Origin: Acidobacteriota bacterium
Lineage (GTDB): Bacteria; Acidobacteriota; Terriglobia; Bryobacterales; Bryobacteraceae
Direction of reading: 5' to 3'
Length of the DNA: 53,459 nt
NCBI GenBank assembly: GCA_026393985.1
Contig: JAPKZB010000047.1
Coordinates: forward strand, 1 to 53,459
This document shows positions 36,814 through 44,637 of the stretch, piece by piece (position 1 is the first letter of the stretch; the number at the start of each line of letters is the position of its first letter). Position numbers and translations under genes: made by a program. The notes below the pieces were generated by a model that had not been told where the DNA came from, did not search any database, and saw nothing but the letters and a program-made list of their open reading frames with translations.

Positions 36814-38097
36814 ATGAACCGCCGCAACTTCCTTCTCTCCCTGGCCGCTCCGCGGCCCCGGCCTAACGTCCTCTTCCTGTTCTCGGACGACCATCGCTTC
36901 GACACCATTCACGCCCTCGGCAATCCCGACATCCAGACCCCCCATCTCGACCGGCTCTGCGCCCGCGGCATGGCGTTCACCCAGGCTTCGATCATGGGCG
37001 GCAACCAGGGAGCGGTCTGCGTTCCCTCTCGAGCGATGCTGATGACCGGCCAGACCCTCCACCACGCCACCGCCGCCATCGCCGGCCAGCGGCCCTATCA
37101 TCTGTGGCCCGCCGTCTTCGCCGAGGCCGGCTACCAGACCTTCGGAGCAGGGAAGTGGCACAACGGCCCCAAACTATATCACGAGGCGTTTGCCGATGGC
37201 GGGCCGATTTTTTTGGGCGGCATGGAGGATCACTATCGCACCCCCCTGCACCGGTTCAACCCGGCCGGCCGGTATCCGCCGGCGGCGGCGGTCCGCTCGC
37301 CAAAACAATCTGCTACCGAATTGTTTGCCGACGGGCTGCTCGACTTCCTGCAGCGCCGGGACAAAACGAAGCCATTCTGCGCCTACGTCGCCTTCACCGC
37401 CCCGCACGACCCCCGGCAGGCCCCGCCGGAGTGGCAGGCCAAGTATCCGCCGGAGAAGATGAAGCTGCCTGAAAATTTTCTGCCGCAGCATCCCTTCGAC
37501 AACGGCGAGCTCGCCGTGCGCGATGAGAAGCTGCTGCCGTTTCCGCGGACGCCTGAGGCCGTCCGTAAGGAGATTGCCGACTACTATGCGTTGATTTCCT
37601 ATCTCGACAGCCAGATTGGCCGGATCCTGGATGCGATTGATGAGAACACGATTGTGGTGTTTGCCGGGGATAATGGTTTAGCGCTCGGCCAGCATGGTTT
37701 GCTGGGCAAGCAGAACTTGTATGATCACTCGATCCGGGTCCCGCTGATTGTGGCCGGCCCCGGGATTGTGAAGGGCCGGAGGAGCGAGGCGCTCGTCCAG
37801 CTGGTTGACTGTTTTGCCACCCTTTGCGACTTGGCCGGGATCCCGAAGCCGCCGACCGTCGAAGGAGAGTCGTTTGCGCCGGCTTTGCGCGGAAAGGGGT
37901 TTGCGGGGCGGCCTTACACGCTGCACTACTACCGCGACTTTCAGCGGGCGGTCCGGACGCGGACGCACAAGCTGATCCGCTACACGGTGAACGGCAAGGT
38001 GACGCGGCAGTTGTTTGATCTGCGGCGCGATCCGTGGGAGAAGAATAGCCTCGATGATCCGAAGAAGATGGCCGAACTCGAAGCGCTATTGAACTGA
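36814..38097 (+). CDS. sulfatase (formylglycine-dependent)
   Basis: 427 residues. The N-terminus RRNFLLSLAA looks like a short Tat-type leader. The sulfatase core is complete: FLFSDDHRFDTIH with the metal Asp pair, CVPSR at 69-73 with Cys69 as the future formylglycine, GAGKWHNG with the catalytic Lys-Trp-His, and FAGDNGLALGQHGLLGKQNL. The C-terminal part is a normal subdomain (LFDLRRDPWEKNSLDDP). Substrate is a sulfate ester of unknown kind. No anaerobic or FGE maturase gene is adjacent. The end overlaps the RidA gene by 12 bp. Confidence 0.9.
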   Translation: MNRRNFLLSLAAPRPRPNVLFLFSDDHRFDTIHALGNPDIQTPHLDRLCARGMAFTQASIMGGNQGAVCVPSRAMLMTGQTLHHATAAIAGQRPYHLWPAVFAEAGYQTFGAGKWHNGPKLYHEAFADGGPIFLGGMEDHYRTPLHRFNPAGRYPPAAAVRSPKQSATELFADGLLDFLQRRDKTKPFCAYVAFTAPHDPRQAPPEWQAKYPPEKMKLPENFLPQHPFDNGELAVRDEKLLPFPRTPEAVRKEIADYYALISYLDSQIGRILDAIDENTIVVFAGDNGLALGQHGLLGKQNLYDHSIRVPLIVAGPGIVKGRRSEALVQLVDCFATLCDLAGIPKPPTVEGESFAPALRGKGFAGRPYTLHYYRDFQRAVRTRTHKLIRYTVNGKVTRQLFDLRRDPWEKNSLDDPKKMAELEALLN

Positions 38098-39189
38098 GGG
38101 GCGGACGGCGACCACCGAGACCTGCTCGAGCATGGGCCAAGTCCCGTTTGGCCCTTCCTTCCGCTCCACCGGAGCGAGGGGCTGGACGGTGGTCCGCGTG
38201 GGCGGGACCTGCGGGAAGAAGCTGCCGTAGATGCCGTTCATCTTGCCGAACTCGGCGAGGTCGTCGACATAGACGTTGGCCTGCGTACAGTGGCTGAAGT
38301 TGAGGCCGGCCTCTTCAAGGCCGTCGAGGAGGTTGCGCATGGTCTGGCGGACCTGCAGTTCTACGGTCGGGGCATAAATGCCGGAGTTGGGCCCGGGGAT
38401 GAAGCCGGACTTGGCGGAGCAGTAGAGGGTATCGCCGGCCCAGACGCAGGGGCTCGAGGTGCGGCTCGGGGCCATGTTGCGGGGGCGGACGATGCGACGG
38501 TCTTTGCGGTCCTTCACGGCGACGCCGGTGATGGCGATGCGGGCGCCGTTGGGCAGTTCGTTCACCACCAGCGAGGCCCGCGCCGGGGCGTCTCCGGCGG
38601 CGAACAGCGGGGCATAGGCTTTGTTCATGTCGGCGAGGCCGAGGTCAGGGGTGACGTAGACGTTGAGGAAGACGAGATTGCCAAGATCCGGAACGGCCTT
38701 CCGGAGCAGCTCCATCGCCTCGGCCGGGGTGTTGGCATAAAGGCCGGGGATGTAGACGCGGTCGAGGGTCTTTTTCGTGGCGACAGCGTTGATTTCGACC
38801 GGGGTTTCCGTGGGCATGCGCTTGACGCCGAGGACGGCGCGGACCGGTCCGGCGCCGGGGAAGTACTCCTTCCAAATCCGGTCCATCACGGCGTAGTTCT
38901 TCATGTCGGCCAGATAGACCTGGCTGTAGACGATGTCGGCGAGGGTCAACCCGCCGCCTTCGACGATGGCCTTCACGTTTTCAATGCACTGGCGGGTCTG
39001 ACCTTCGAAGGTGGGGGCGAACTGATTGTTGGCGTCGCGGGCTCCCTGCCCGCTCACGTAGAGCACACCGTTGGCCAGGACGCCGGGGGTGTAGGGGCCG
39101 ACGGGTTTGGGGCCGACCTTGGGGAACACGGCGGACTTCTCAGCGGCCACGAGCGAAACGGCCAGCAGCAGGGCAGGGAGGAGGCGCAT
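38086..39189 (-). CDS. secreted protein with three RidA-like domains
   Basis: 367 residues from the ATG at 39189, which has AGGTGA five bases upstream; the GTG at 39198 lacks an SD. A signal peptide (MRLLPALLLAVSLVAAE) is followed by three RidA/YjgF-like modules: about 21-140 (complete), about 145-230 (lacks its first strands), about 240-355 (complete). Each keeps the Arg of the active-site turn (VRAVLGV, ARASLVV, TRTTVQP). RidA proteins normally form homotrimers that hydrolyse enamines/imines; a single chain with three modules could form a pseudo-trimer. The secreted location is unusual for RidA. Confidence 0.82.
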   Translation of the reverse strand: MRLLPALLLAVSLVAAEKSAVFPKVGPKPVGPYTPGVLANGVLYVSGQGARDANNQFAPTFEGQTRQCIENVKAIVEGGGLTLADIVYSQVYLADMKNYAVMDRIWKEYFPGAGPVRAVLGVKRMPTETPVEINAVATKKTLDRVYIPGLYANTPAEAMELLRKAVPDLGNLVFLNVYVTPDLGLADMNKAYAPLFAAGDAPARASLVVNELPNGARIAITGVAVKDRKDRRIVRPRNMAPSRTSSPCVWAGDTLYCSAKSGFIPGPNSGIYAPTVELQVRQTMRNLLDGLEEAGLNFSHCTQANVYVDDLAEFGKMNGIYGSFFPQVPPTRTTVQPLAPVERKEGPNGTWPMLEQVSVVAVRPSVQ

Positions 39190-39198
39190 GGGGGTCAC

Positions 39199-39777
39199 CT
39201 ACTTGACGTCGAGCAGTTCTTTCTCTTTGGCCTTCGAGACCTGATCGAGCTTCACGATCAGGCCGTCGGTCAATTTCTGAATCTCGTCGAGGGCGCGGCG
39301 CTCGTCGTCTTCGCTGATTGCCTTATCCTTGAGCAGTTTTTTGACGGCGTCGTTGGCGTCGCGGCGGATGTTGCGCACGGCCACGCGGTGGTCTTCGGTG
39401 ATGCCGAGGAGCTTCTTGACGAGCTCTTTGCGCCGCTCCTGATTGAGGGGCGGGATGGGCAGGCGGATGAGGTTGCCGTCGTTTGAGGGATTCAGGCCGA
39501 GATCGGAGTTCCGGATGGCGGCTTCGATCGCCTTGATCTGCGAGCGGTCGAAGGGTTGTACGGTGATGAGAGCGGGTTCGGGCACATGGAGCGTCGCCAC
39601 ATGGGAGATGGGCGAGAGCATGCCATAGGCTTCGACCTGAATGGAATCGAGCAGGTTGACCGAGGCCCGGCCGGTACGGAGCGACGCCGCATCGTGCTGC
39701 ATATCGGCGAGTACCTTTTCCATGCGCTGTTTAGCGTGCGCTTCTACTTCCTTGACGGTAGTGAAAGTTTGCGACAT
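39199..39777 (-). CDS. frr: ribosome recycling factor
   Basis: 192 residues, normal size. Diagnostic segments: LRTGRASVNLLDSI, the GNLIRLPIPPLNQERRKELV hinge, RVAVRNIRRDANDAVKKL and the C-terminal helix. It splits post-termination ribosomes with EF-G. It follows pyrH by 13 bp, the usual order in the tsf-pyrH-frr group. Confidence 0.98.
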   Translation of the reverse strand: MSQTFTTVKEVEAHAKQRMEKVLADMQHDAASLRTGRASVNLLDSIQVEAYGMLSPISHVATLHVPEPALITVQPFDRSQIKAIEAAIRNSDLGLNPSNDGNLIRLPIPPLNQERRKELVKKLLGITEDHRVAVRNIRRDANDAVKKLLKDKAISEDDERRALDEIQKLTDGLIVKLDQVSKAKEKELLDVK

Positions 39778-39790
39778 AAAAAGAGTTCCT

Positions 39791-40498
39791 TCAACAGATC
39801 AGAGTGCCGACGGGTTCGCCCATCGCCATACGCATTATATTGCCCGTGGTCCGCAGGTTGAAGACGCGGATGGGGAGTTTGTTTTCGCGGCACATGGCCA
39901 CGGCGGAGGCGTCCATGACGGCGAGAGAGTTAGCGAGCACCTCGTGGAAGGTGACGGTTTCAAACATGATGGCGTCGGGATGCTTGCGCGGATCCTTATC
40001 GTACACGCCATCGACGCCGGTGGCTTTGGCGACCACTTCGGCGTGAATTTCGAGGGCGCGGAGGGTCGCGCCGGTATCGGTGGAAAAGTAGGGGTTCGAA
40101 GTGCCGGCGGCGAAGATGACGATCCGGCCTTTTTCAAGGTGGCGGATGGCGCGGCGACGGATGTAGGGTTCGGCCACCGAAGGGATGGTGATGGCCGTCA
40201 TGACGCGGGTGGGTACGCCCTGGCGCTCGAGGGCGTCCTGCAGGGCCAGTGAGTTGATGACGGTGGCCAGCATGCCCATGTGGTCGGCGGTCACCCGGTC
40301 CATTTTTTTAGCCGCGGCCTGGACACCGCGGAAGAAGTTGCCGCCGCCGACTACCAATCCTACCTGGACGCCCGCCTGGGCGACCTCGGCGACTTCGCGG
40401 GCCATCGAATGGAGACGTTCCTGATCGATGCCGAAACCGCCCTCTCCGGCGAGGACCTCGCCGGAGAGTTTCAGCAGGATTCGCTTGAAGGCGGCCAA
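39791..40498 (-). CDS. pyrH: uridylate kinase
   Basis: 235 residues. Amino-acid-kinase fold with [19 protein letters not shown] at the start, the GGGNFFRG nucleotide loop, [36 protein letters not shown] and [20 protein letters not shown]. It phosphorylates UMP to UDP and is allosterically hexameric in bacteria. It lies 3 bp after tsf and 13 bp before frr. Confidence 0.98.
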   Translation of the reverse strand: MAAFKRILLKLSGEVLAGEGGFGIDQERLHSMAREVAEVAQAGVQVGLVVGGGNFFRGVQAAAKKMDRVTADHMGMLATVINSLALQDALERQGVPTRVMTAITIPSVAEPYIRRRAIRHLEKGRIVIFAAGTSNPYFSTDTGATLRALEIHAEVVAKATGVDGVYDKDPRKHPDAIMFETVTFHEVLANSLAVMDASAVAMCRENKLPIRVFNLRTTGNIMRMAMGEPVGTLIC

Positions 40499-40501
40499 GG
40501 G

Positions 40502-41398
40502 TTACTCCGCTTCCGGGGCATCGGGGCCGGCGGTTTCGCCGACCTTGAACCGGACGAACCGGGAGATGACGAGCGAGACGCCCATTTTCTTGTTCGCCTG
40601 TTCGAGCATCTGACCGACGGTGAGCGAGTTTTCCTTAATAAAGGGCTGCTCGAGGAGGCACACCTCTTCATAGTACTTGGCCATGCGGCCTTCGAGCATC
40701 TTTTCGACGATGGCCGGGGGCTTGCCTTCGCGGATGGCTCGTTCGCGCTGAATATCCTTTTCCTTCTCGACGTCGGAGGCGGTGACCTGCGAACGGGAGA
40801 TGAACTGGGGGTCGGCGGCGGCGATCTGCATGGCGACATCGCGGACGAGATCCTGGACTTCGTCGCTGGAGGCGGTAACGCCGGTGGCCTGAATCAGGAC
40901 ACCGAGCTGGGCGCCGGGATGGATGTAGGCGCCGAGGACGCCGCCCGAGATCTTCTCGAGGCGGGCGAGTTTCATGTTTTCGCCGATCTTGGCCACTTTG
41001 GCGGTGATGAGGGCTTCGATGGTCATCGAAGCGTCCTTGGCGTACGCTTCGCGGAGCAGTTCGGCCGGCGTCGAGACGGCGGCGGAGGCGAGCGCCTGAT
41101 CGGCGAGGTCGCCGACGAGACCCTGGAAGTCGTCGGTGCGGGCCACGAAGTCGGATTCGCAGTTGAACTCGACGATTACGCCGGAGCTCTTGTCGTCGGA
41201 CAGCTTGATGACGATCGCGCCCTGCTTGGCAGAGCGGCCGGTCTTTTTGGCGGCGGAGGCGATACCGCGCTTGCGGAGCTCTTCGATGCCCTTCTCAATA
41301 TCGCCGCCGGCGGCTTCGAGGGCCTTCTTGCATTCCATCATGCCCGCGCCGGTACGGTCGCGGAGCGCTTTCACCATTTGTGCGGTGATCTCAGCCAT
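40502..41398 (-). CDS. tsf: translation elongation factor Ts
   Basis: 298 residues. N-terminal UBA-like helix pair (MVKALRDRTGAGMMECKKAL), the TDFV-like NCESDFVARTD motif, and two subdomains with GAYIHPGAQLGVLIQ. EF-Ts recycles GDP from EF-Tu. Preceded by rpsB after an 89-bp gap with a hairpin and followed by pyrH. Confidence 0.98.
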   Translation of the reverse strand: MAEITAQMVKALRDRTGAGMMECKKALEAAGGDIEKGIEELRKRGIASAAKKTGRSAKQGAIVIKLSDDKSSGVIVEFNCESDFVARTDDFQGLVGDLADQALASAAVSTPAELLREAYAKDASMTIEALITAKVAKIGENMKLARLEKISGGVLGAYIHPGAQLGVLIQATGVTASSDEVQDLVRDVAMQIAAADPQFISRSQVTASDVEKEKDIQRERAIREGKPPAIVEKMLEGRMAKYYEEVCLLEQPFIKENSLTVGQMLEQANKKMGVSLVISRFVRFKVGETAGPDAPEAE

Positions 41399-41440
41399 AA
41401 AACCTCGTCAGATGTGATTGGGATAAAAGGAGAGGAGGGA

Positions 41441-41466
41441 AGCGGCGCCGGGAACCGAGCGCCGCT
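41441..41466 (-). terminator. rpsB-tsf intercistronic hairpin (attenuator-like)
   Basis: AGCGGCGC (41441-41448) and GCGCCGCT (41459-41466) form a perfect 8-bp stem with a 10-nt loop. On the minus-strand transcript the stem is followed by a pyrimidine-rich TCCCTCCTCTCCTTTT. It may partially terminate between rpsB and tsf; ordinary SD for tsf lies beyond. Confidence 0.45.
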
Positions 41467-41487
41467 GAGTACATGCCGAAGGAGGAG

Positions 41488-42354
41488 TTAATCCTCTTCG
41501 ACGAGCGTCTTGCTGCCGCGCGGCATGATCAGGGCCAGATCCTCTTCCGAGGTCTCGGAGTTCGTTTCCGACATTAGCTGCGCGGAGAACTGGGGATCGA
41601 GGTACTGTTCGGCCGAGCCGAGGTCCATGGTGTCGTCGTCACTGCTCGAGGTGGTGAGTTCGGACTCGGAGACCTGCTGGCGGCCTTCGAGGCACGCTTC
41701 GGCGATCTTGTTGGTGAACAGGCGGATGGCGCGCAGGGCGTCATCGTTGCCAGGGATGACGTAGTCGACCTGGTCGGGATCGCAGTTGGTATCGACGACG
41801 GCCACGACGGGGATGCCGAGACGGCGGGCTTCCATGACGGCGATGGCTTCCTTGTTCGAGTCGACGACGAAGATGACGTCCGGGAGACGGCCCATATCGC
41901 GGATGCCCGACAGGTTGGCGCTGAGGTGCTTGCGCTCGCGCTCGAGCTGGATTATTTCTTTCTTGGTCCGGCCACCGTAGTTACCGGTTTCGGCGAGGTC
42001 CTCGAGCATCTTGAGACGCTCAATGGATTTTTTGACCGTGGTGTAGTTGGTGAGCAGACCGCCGAGCCAACGGTTGTTGATGTAGAACATCTGACAACGG
42101 GTAGCTTCTTCGGCGATGGCTTCCTGAGCCTGGCGCTTGGTTCCAACGAAAAGTACGTTTTTACCCTGGGAAGCCATGTCGCCCACATAGGCCATAGCGT
42201 CCTTAAACAGTTTCAGGGTCTTTTGCAAATCTACGATGTAGATCCCGTTCCGTTCGCCAAAAATGTATTCTTTCATTTTTGGATTCCAGCGCTTGGTCTG
42301 GTGCCCGAAGTGAACGCCGGCTTCGAGCAATTCTTTCATGGAAATAGACGGCAA
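41488..42354 (-). CDS. rpsB: 30S ribosomal protein S2
   Basis: 288 residues. I start at the TTG at 42354 because AAGGAG lies six bases upstream and the product begins [19 protein letters not shown], as in many S2 proteins; a frame ten codons longer begins with a poor Met. Conserved segments: [55 protein letters not shown]. The C-terminus carries an acidic Ser/Thr/Glu-rich extension (about 222-285) beyond the usual end. S2 and EF-Ts genes are adjacent as in most bacteria. Confidence 0.97.
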   Translation of the reverse strand: MPSISMKELLEAGVHFGHQTKRWNPKMKEYIFGERNGIYIVDLQKTLKLFKDAMAYVGDMASQGKNVLFVGTKRQAQEAIAEEATRCQMFYINNRWLGGLLTNYTTVKKSIERLKMLEDLAETGNYGGRTKKEIIQLERERKHLSANLSGIRDMGRLPDVIFVVDSNKEAIAVMEARRLGIPVVAVVDTNCDPDQVDYVIPGNDDALRAIRLFTNKIAEACLEGRQQVSESELTTSSSDDDTMDLGSAEQYLDPQFSAQLMSETNSETSEEDLALIMPRGSKTLVEED

Positions 42355-42386
42355 ATTAGCTCCTTGGTTGAGGATTGAACACACGA

Positions 42387-42424
42387 ACCGGCAGGACTTT
42401 CCGAGCGGTATTTGTCCTGCCGGT
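42387..42424 (-). promoter_or_regulatory. 11-bp-stem hairpin in the rpsI-rpsB gap (possible S2 leader)
   Basis: ACCGGCAGGAC (42387-42397) and GTCCTGCCGGT (42414-42424) are a perfect 11-bp inverted repeat with a 16-nt loop, between rpsI and rpsB on the minus-strand transcript. No T-run follows, so a regulatory or processing structure ahead of rpsB fits better than a terminator. Confidence 0.4.
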
Positions 42425-42452
42425 AGGGTAGTGTGGAATCCGGGTTGGTGGT

Positions 42453-42848
42453 TTAGCGCTTCGAGAACTGGAAGCGTTTGCGGGCGCCCTTCTGACCGTA
42501 CTTCTTGCGCTCACGGGAGCGCGGGTCACGGGTGAGGTAGCCCATTCCTTTGAGCTTGCCGCGGAGTTCAATATTGAATTCGCACAGCGCGCGGGCGATG
42601 CCCAAACGGACGGCACCGGCCTGACCGTTAATGCCGCCGCCATCGGCGACGACGAGCACATCGAACTTGTCGGAAGTTTCGGTGGCGAGCAGCGACTGTT
42701 TGACGGCCGAACGGGCCGAATCGCTGGTGAAATACTGGTCGAACGGCTTGCCGTTCACCACGATATTGCCACTTCCATTGCGCAAAAATACACGGGCCAC
42801 GGCGGTCTTACGCCGACCGGTACCGAGCCACTGAGTCAAAACAGCCAC
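42453..42848 (-). CDS. rpsI: 30S ribosomal protein S9
   Basis: 131 residues, GTG start with AGAGGAAT upstream. The sequence is typical: [16 protein letters not shown] near the start, [19 protein letters not shown], and the basic end [11 protein letters not shown] that reaches the ribosomal P site. It follows rplM as in the normal rplM-rpsI operon, but the spacer holds a tandem repeat array. Confidence 0.98.
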   Translation of the reverse strand: MAVLTQWLGTGRRKTAVARVFLRNGSGNIVVNGKPFDQYFTSDSARSAVKQSLLATETSDKFDVLVVADGGGINGQAGAVRLGIARALCEFNIELRGKLKGMGYLTRDPRSRERKKYGQKGARKRFQFSKR

Positions 42849-42861
42849 TTCGGATTCCTCT

Positions 42862-42942
42862 CTTCTTTACCCAAACTTCTTTACCCAAACTTCTTTACCC
42901 AAACTTCTTTACCCAAACTTCTTTACCCAAACTTCTTTACCG
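42862..42942 (-). repeat. 14-bp tandem repeat array between rplM and rpsI
   Basis: The 14-bp unit CTTCTTTACCCAAA (plus strand) is repeated five times perfectly from 42862, with a sixth partial copy that contains the rplM stop codon. In mRNA sense each unit reads TTTGGGTAAAGAAG. The array seems to derive from duplication of the sequence around the rplM stop and lengthens the rplM-rpsI gap to about 90 bp. Confidence 0.9.
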
Positions 42943-43374
42943 TACGATTGCTTCCAGAGCCACTGGCTTCTGGGCCTGATGCGGATGTTGACCGCCCGCG
43001 TAAACCTTCAGTTTGGTGGCCATCTGCTTGCCGAGTTTGCTCTTGGGGAGCATTCCCTTGATAGCTTCTTCCACCATTTTCATGGGACGGGTGGCCCGCA
43101 TCTTTTTGGCGCTGATTTCGGTGAGGCCACCCGGGTAACCGGAGTGATAGCGGTAGAGCTTTTGCTCTTCCTTCCGGCCGGTGAGGCGCACCTTTTCGGC
43201 GTTAACGATGACGACGTGGTCGCCCATATCGATGTACGGCGTGTAGACGGCCTTGTTTTTGCCCATCAGGATGTGGGCGGCTTGCGAGGCGATGCGGCCG
43301 AGGGCGGCACCCGAGGCGTCGATAACATGCCAATTTCTCTGGATATCTTTGCCAGAGGGAACAACGGTATTCAT
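42937..43374 (-). CDS. rplM: 50S ribosomal protein L13
   Basis: 145 residues from the ATG at 43374 (MNTVVPSGKDIQRNWHVIDA); the frame is open 24 codons further but that part is not conserved. Core segments: LGRIASQAAHILMGKNK, DMGDHVVIVNAEKVRLTG, YRYHSGYPGGLTEISAKKM and AIKGMLPKSKLGKQM. GGGAG lies about 12 bases upstream of the ATG. First gene of the translation operon. Confidence 0.98.
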   Translation of the reverse strand: MNTVVPSGKDIQRNWHVIDASGAALGRIASQAAHILMGKNKAVYTPYIDMGDHVVIVNAEKVRLTGRKEEQKLYRYHSGYPGGLTEISAKKMRATRPMKMVEEAIKGMLPKSKLGKQMATKLKVYAGGQHPHQAQKPVALEAIVR

Positions 43375-43542
43375 AGACAGACGATCTCCCTGCGATCCTT
43401 CCAACCAACCAATGTAGCGCAACCGCAGAATACGGCGCAACCGCACAGGTTGCGTCCAATCGTCTACCGGGCTGCCGGGGAGCGGAAAGCGCGGTGGCCG
43501 ACTGCTGCCATTGGGCCGCTGGGGGAAAGCAAAACTTTTTTT

Positions 43543-43548
43543 ATTGTA
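43543..43548 (-). promoter_or_regulatory. possible -10 element for rplM operon
   Basis: On the minus strand TACAAT (43548 to 43543) matches a sigma-70 -10 element in five of six bases and is followed by an A-run. It would give a leader of about 160 nt before rplM. No convincing -35 at 16-18 bp spacing is seen, so confidence is low. Confidence 0.25.
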
Positions 43549-43589
43549 CCGCGCCGTCTGGGCAATTGGGGCGGATTTCGTTGGGCAGT

Positions 43590-43648
43590 GGGTTCTGTTG
43601 GGTTCCCGTTGGGTTCTTCCTGGGTTCTACCCGGGTTCAACCGGGTTC
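43590..43648. repeat. six GGGTTC repeats spaced 10-11 bp
   Basis: GGGTTC begins at 43590, 43600, 43611, 43622, 43633 and 43643, with a further copy at 43699. Spacings of 10, 11, 11, 11, 10 bp equal one DNA helical turn. It lies about 215-275 bp upstream of rplM in non-coding sequence, so it may be a set of aligned protein-binding sites. Confidence 0.7.
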
Positions 43649-43827
43649 TAAAAACGGAAGAACCGAACGAGTAAGGGGCTTATTATCAACAACATCCTGG
43701 GTTCTTGCGCTTCTACGCGGGGGCGTACGCACGCGTGTCGCGCTGGCGCGTGCGAGAAGAGCCACAGGTTTAGGGGCCGCCTGCCGCTGCGTGGGATTGT
43801 CGGGTGTCATGGTGTCTTGAGCTTGGC

Positions 43828-44127
43828 ATGGCGGGGCCGGGAAGCGGGGCGGGGGGCGGCTAAGTGATTGGAACCGGGGGAGAAGTTTTTTCGGATGGGG
43901 TGGGGAGGTTGATTTTGGCGGGCGAGGGGACGGCGCGGGGGTGGGAGGTGGGTCGGGCGGTGGGCCGGGGCTCGATGCCCCGGCGCGCCGCGGCGGGGTT
44001 GCGGTGTGACGGTGGGAAGGTGAGGCGCGGCGTGGGGGAGGGTGGTCTGGTCGGGTGGCGGGAATGGAGTGGCGGTGGGGGCGCGATTCGGGGTGGGGGG
44101 GGACGGGGGGAGGACCCGGTGGGCTGA
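43828..44127. other. strongly G-skewed non-coding tract
   Basis: About 300 bp in which the plus strand is rich in G-runs of 3-7 with very few C-runs. A perfect stem CCGGGGC (43965-43971) / GCCCCGG (43977-43983) interrupts it. Open frames on both strands here are low-complexity (Pro- or Gly/Arg-rich) and unlike proteins, so I regard it as non-coding. Several G-runs could form G-quadruplexes or R-loops. The rest of 43375-44637 also holds no supported gene. Confidence 0.55.
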
Positions 44128-44531
44128 TTCCAGGGATAGAGGCTGTCGACGTTGGTCCGGAAGAGGATCTTCATTCGATTGGCATTTTATGGGTTCGTCC
44201 GATACATGGGTTCGGCGGGGTTGAGCCCAGAACTGGTTCAGCAGAGCGTGGGGGGATCCCGGTCGCTCGGCTCACGTCGGGGCCGATTGGCGTAAGCCAG
44301 AGTGGCGCGCTTCCGGAATGGCTGGAAGCATTTGGCATTGGCCCGGTGGCGGGAAGATCGTGGGAACGGAATTATCCCAGCAGGCTAGTCGGCGGCCATG
44401 ACGCTACTCTGCGGGGCGGCTGCTTCCCTGTTCCAGCGGTGGACGGAGGGCAGATGGAGACCCGGCCTGCGGGAGCGAACCCGCCGCGCCGCAACTCCTA
44501 CTACGCTAAAGTCAGTTTTTTGTTGATCCTC

Positions 44532-44599
44532 GCGTCTGGCAGGACGTCCCTGAGGCCCAGACGCCAGTGGGCAAAGAGGCCCCTCTGAGGTTTGGCCTC
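44532..44599. other. pair of hairpins downstream of the TPR gene
   Basis: GCGTCTGG (44532-44539) pairs with CCAGACGC (44557-44564), and GAGGCC (44576-44581) with GGCCTC (44594-44599). They lie just after the end of the TPR gene in minus-strand reading. No T-run follows, so termination is possible but unproven. Confidence 0.35.
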
Positions 44600-44637
44600 C
44601 TCCGGGCCGGGTCCTACCCTTCGTCTATCCTCTCCCC

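Noticed and set aside
39190-39198. GTG at 39198 as start of the triple-RidA gene
   Set aside because: No SD for this codon, while the ATG at 39189 has AGGTGA five bases upstream and begins a clean signal peptide.
40280-41491. Plus-strand open frame of 403 codons opposite pyrH and tsf
   Set aside because: Antisense to two certain housekeeping genes; no motif or SD.
42355-42384. Longer rpsB start at 42384
   Set aside because: The extra ten residues are not S2-like, while the TTG at 42354 has AAGGAG at the correct distance.
43580-43660. GGGTTCAA-like sequences considered as tRNA T-loops
   Set aside because: No acceptor, anticodon or D-arm can be folded around them; they belong to the GGGTTC repeat array.
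43860-44174. Pro-rich minus-strand open frame of 104 codons in the G-rich tract
   Set aside because: Composition follows directly from the G/C skew; no signal, motif or start context.
44055-44588. Plus-strand open frame of 177 codons upstream of the TPR gene end
   Set aside because: Begins in the G-rich tract, has no recognised motif and covers a pair of hairpins; not supported as a gene.
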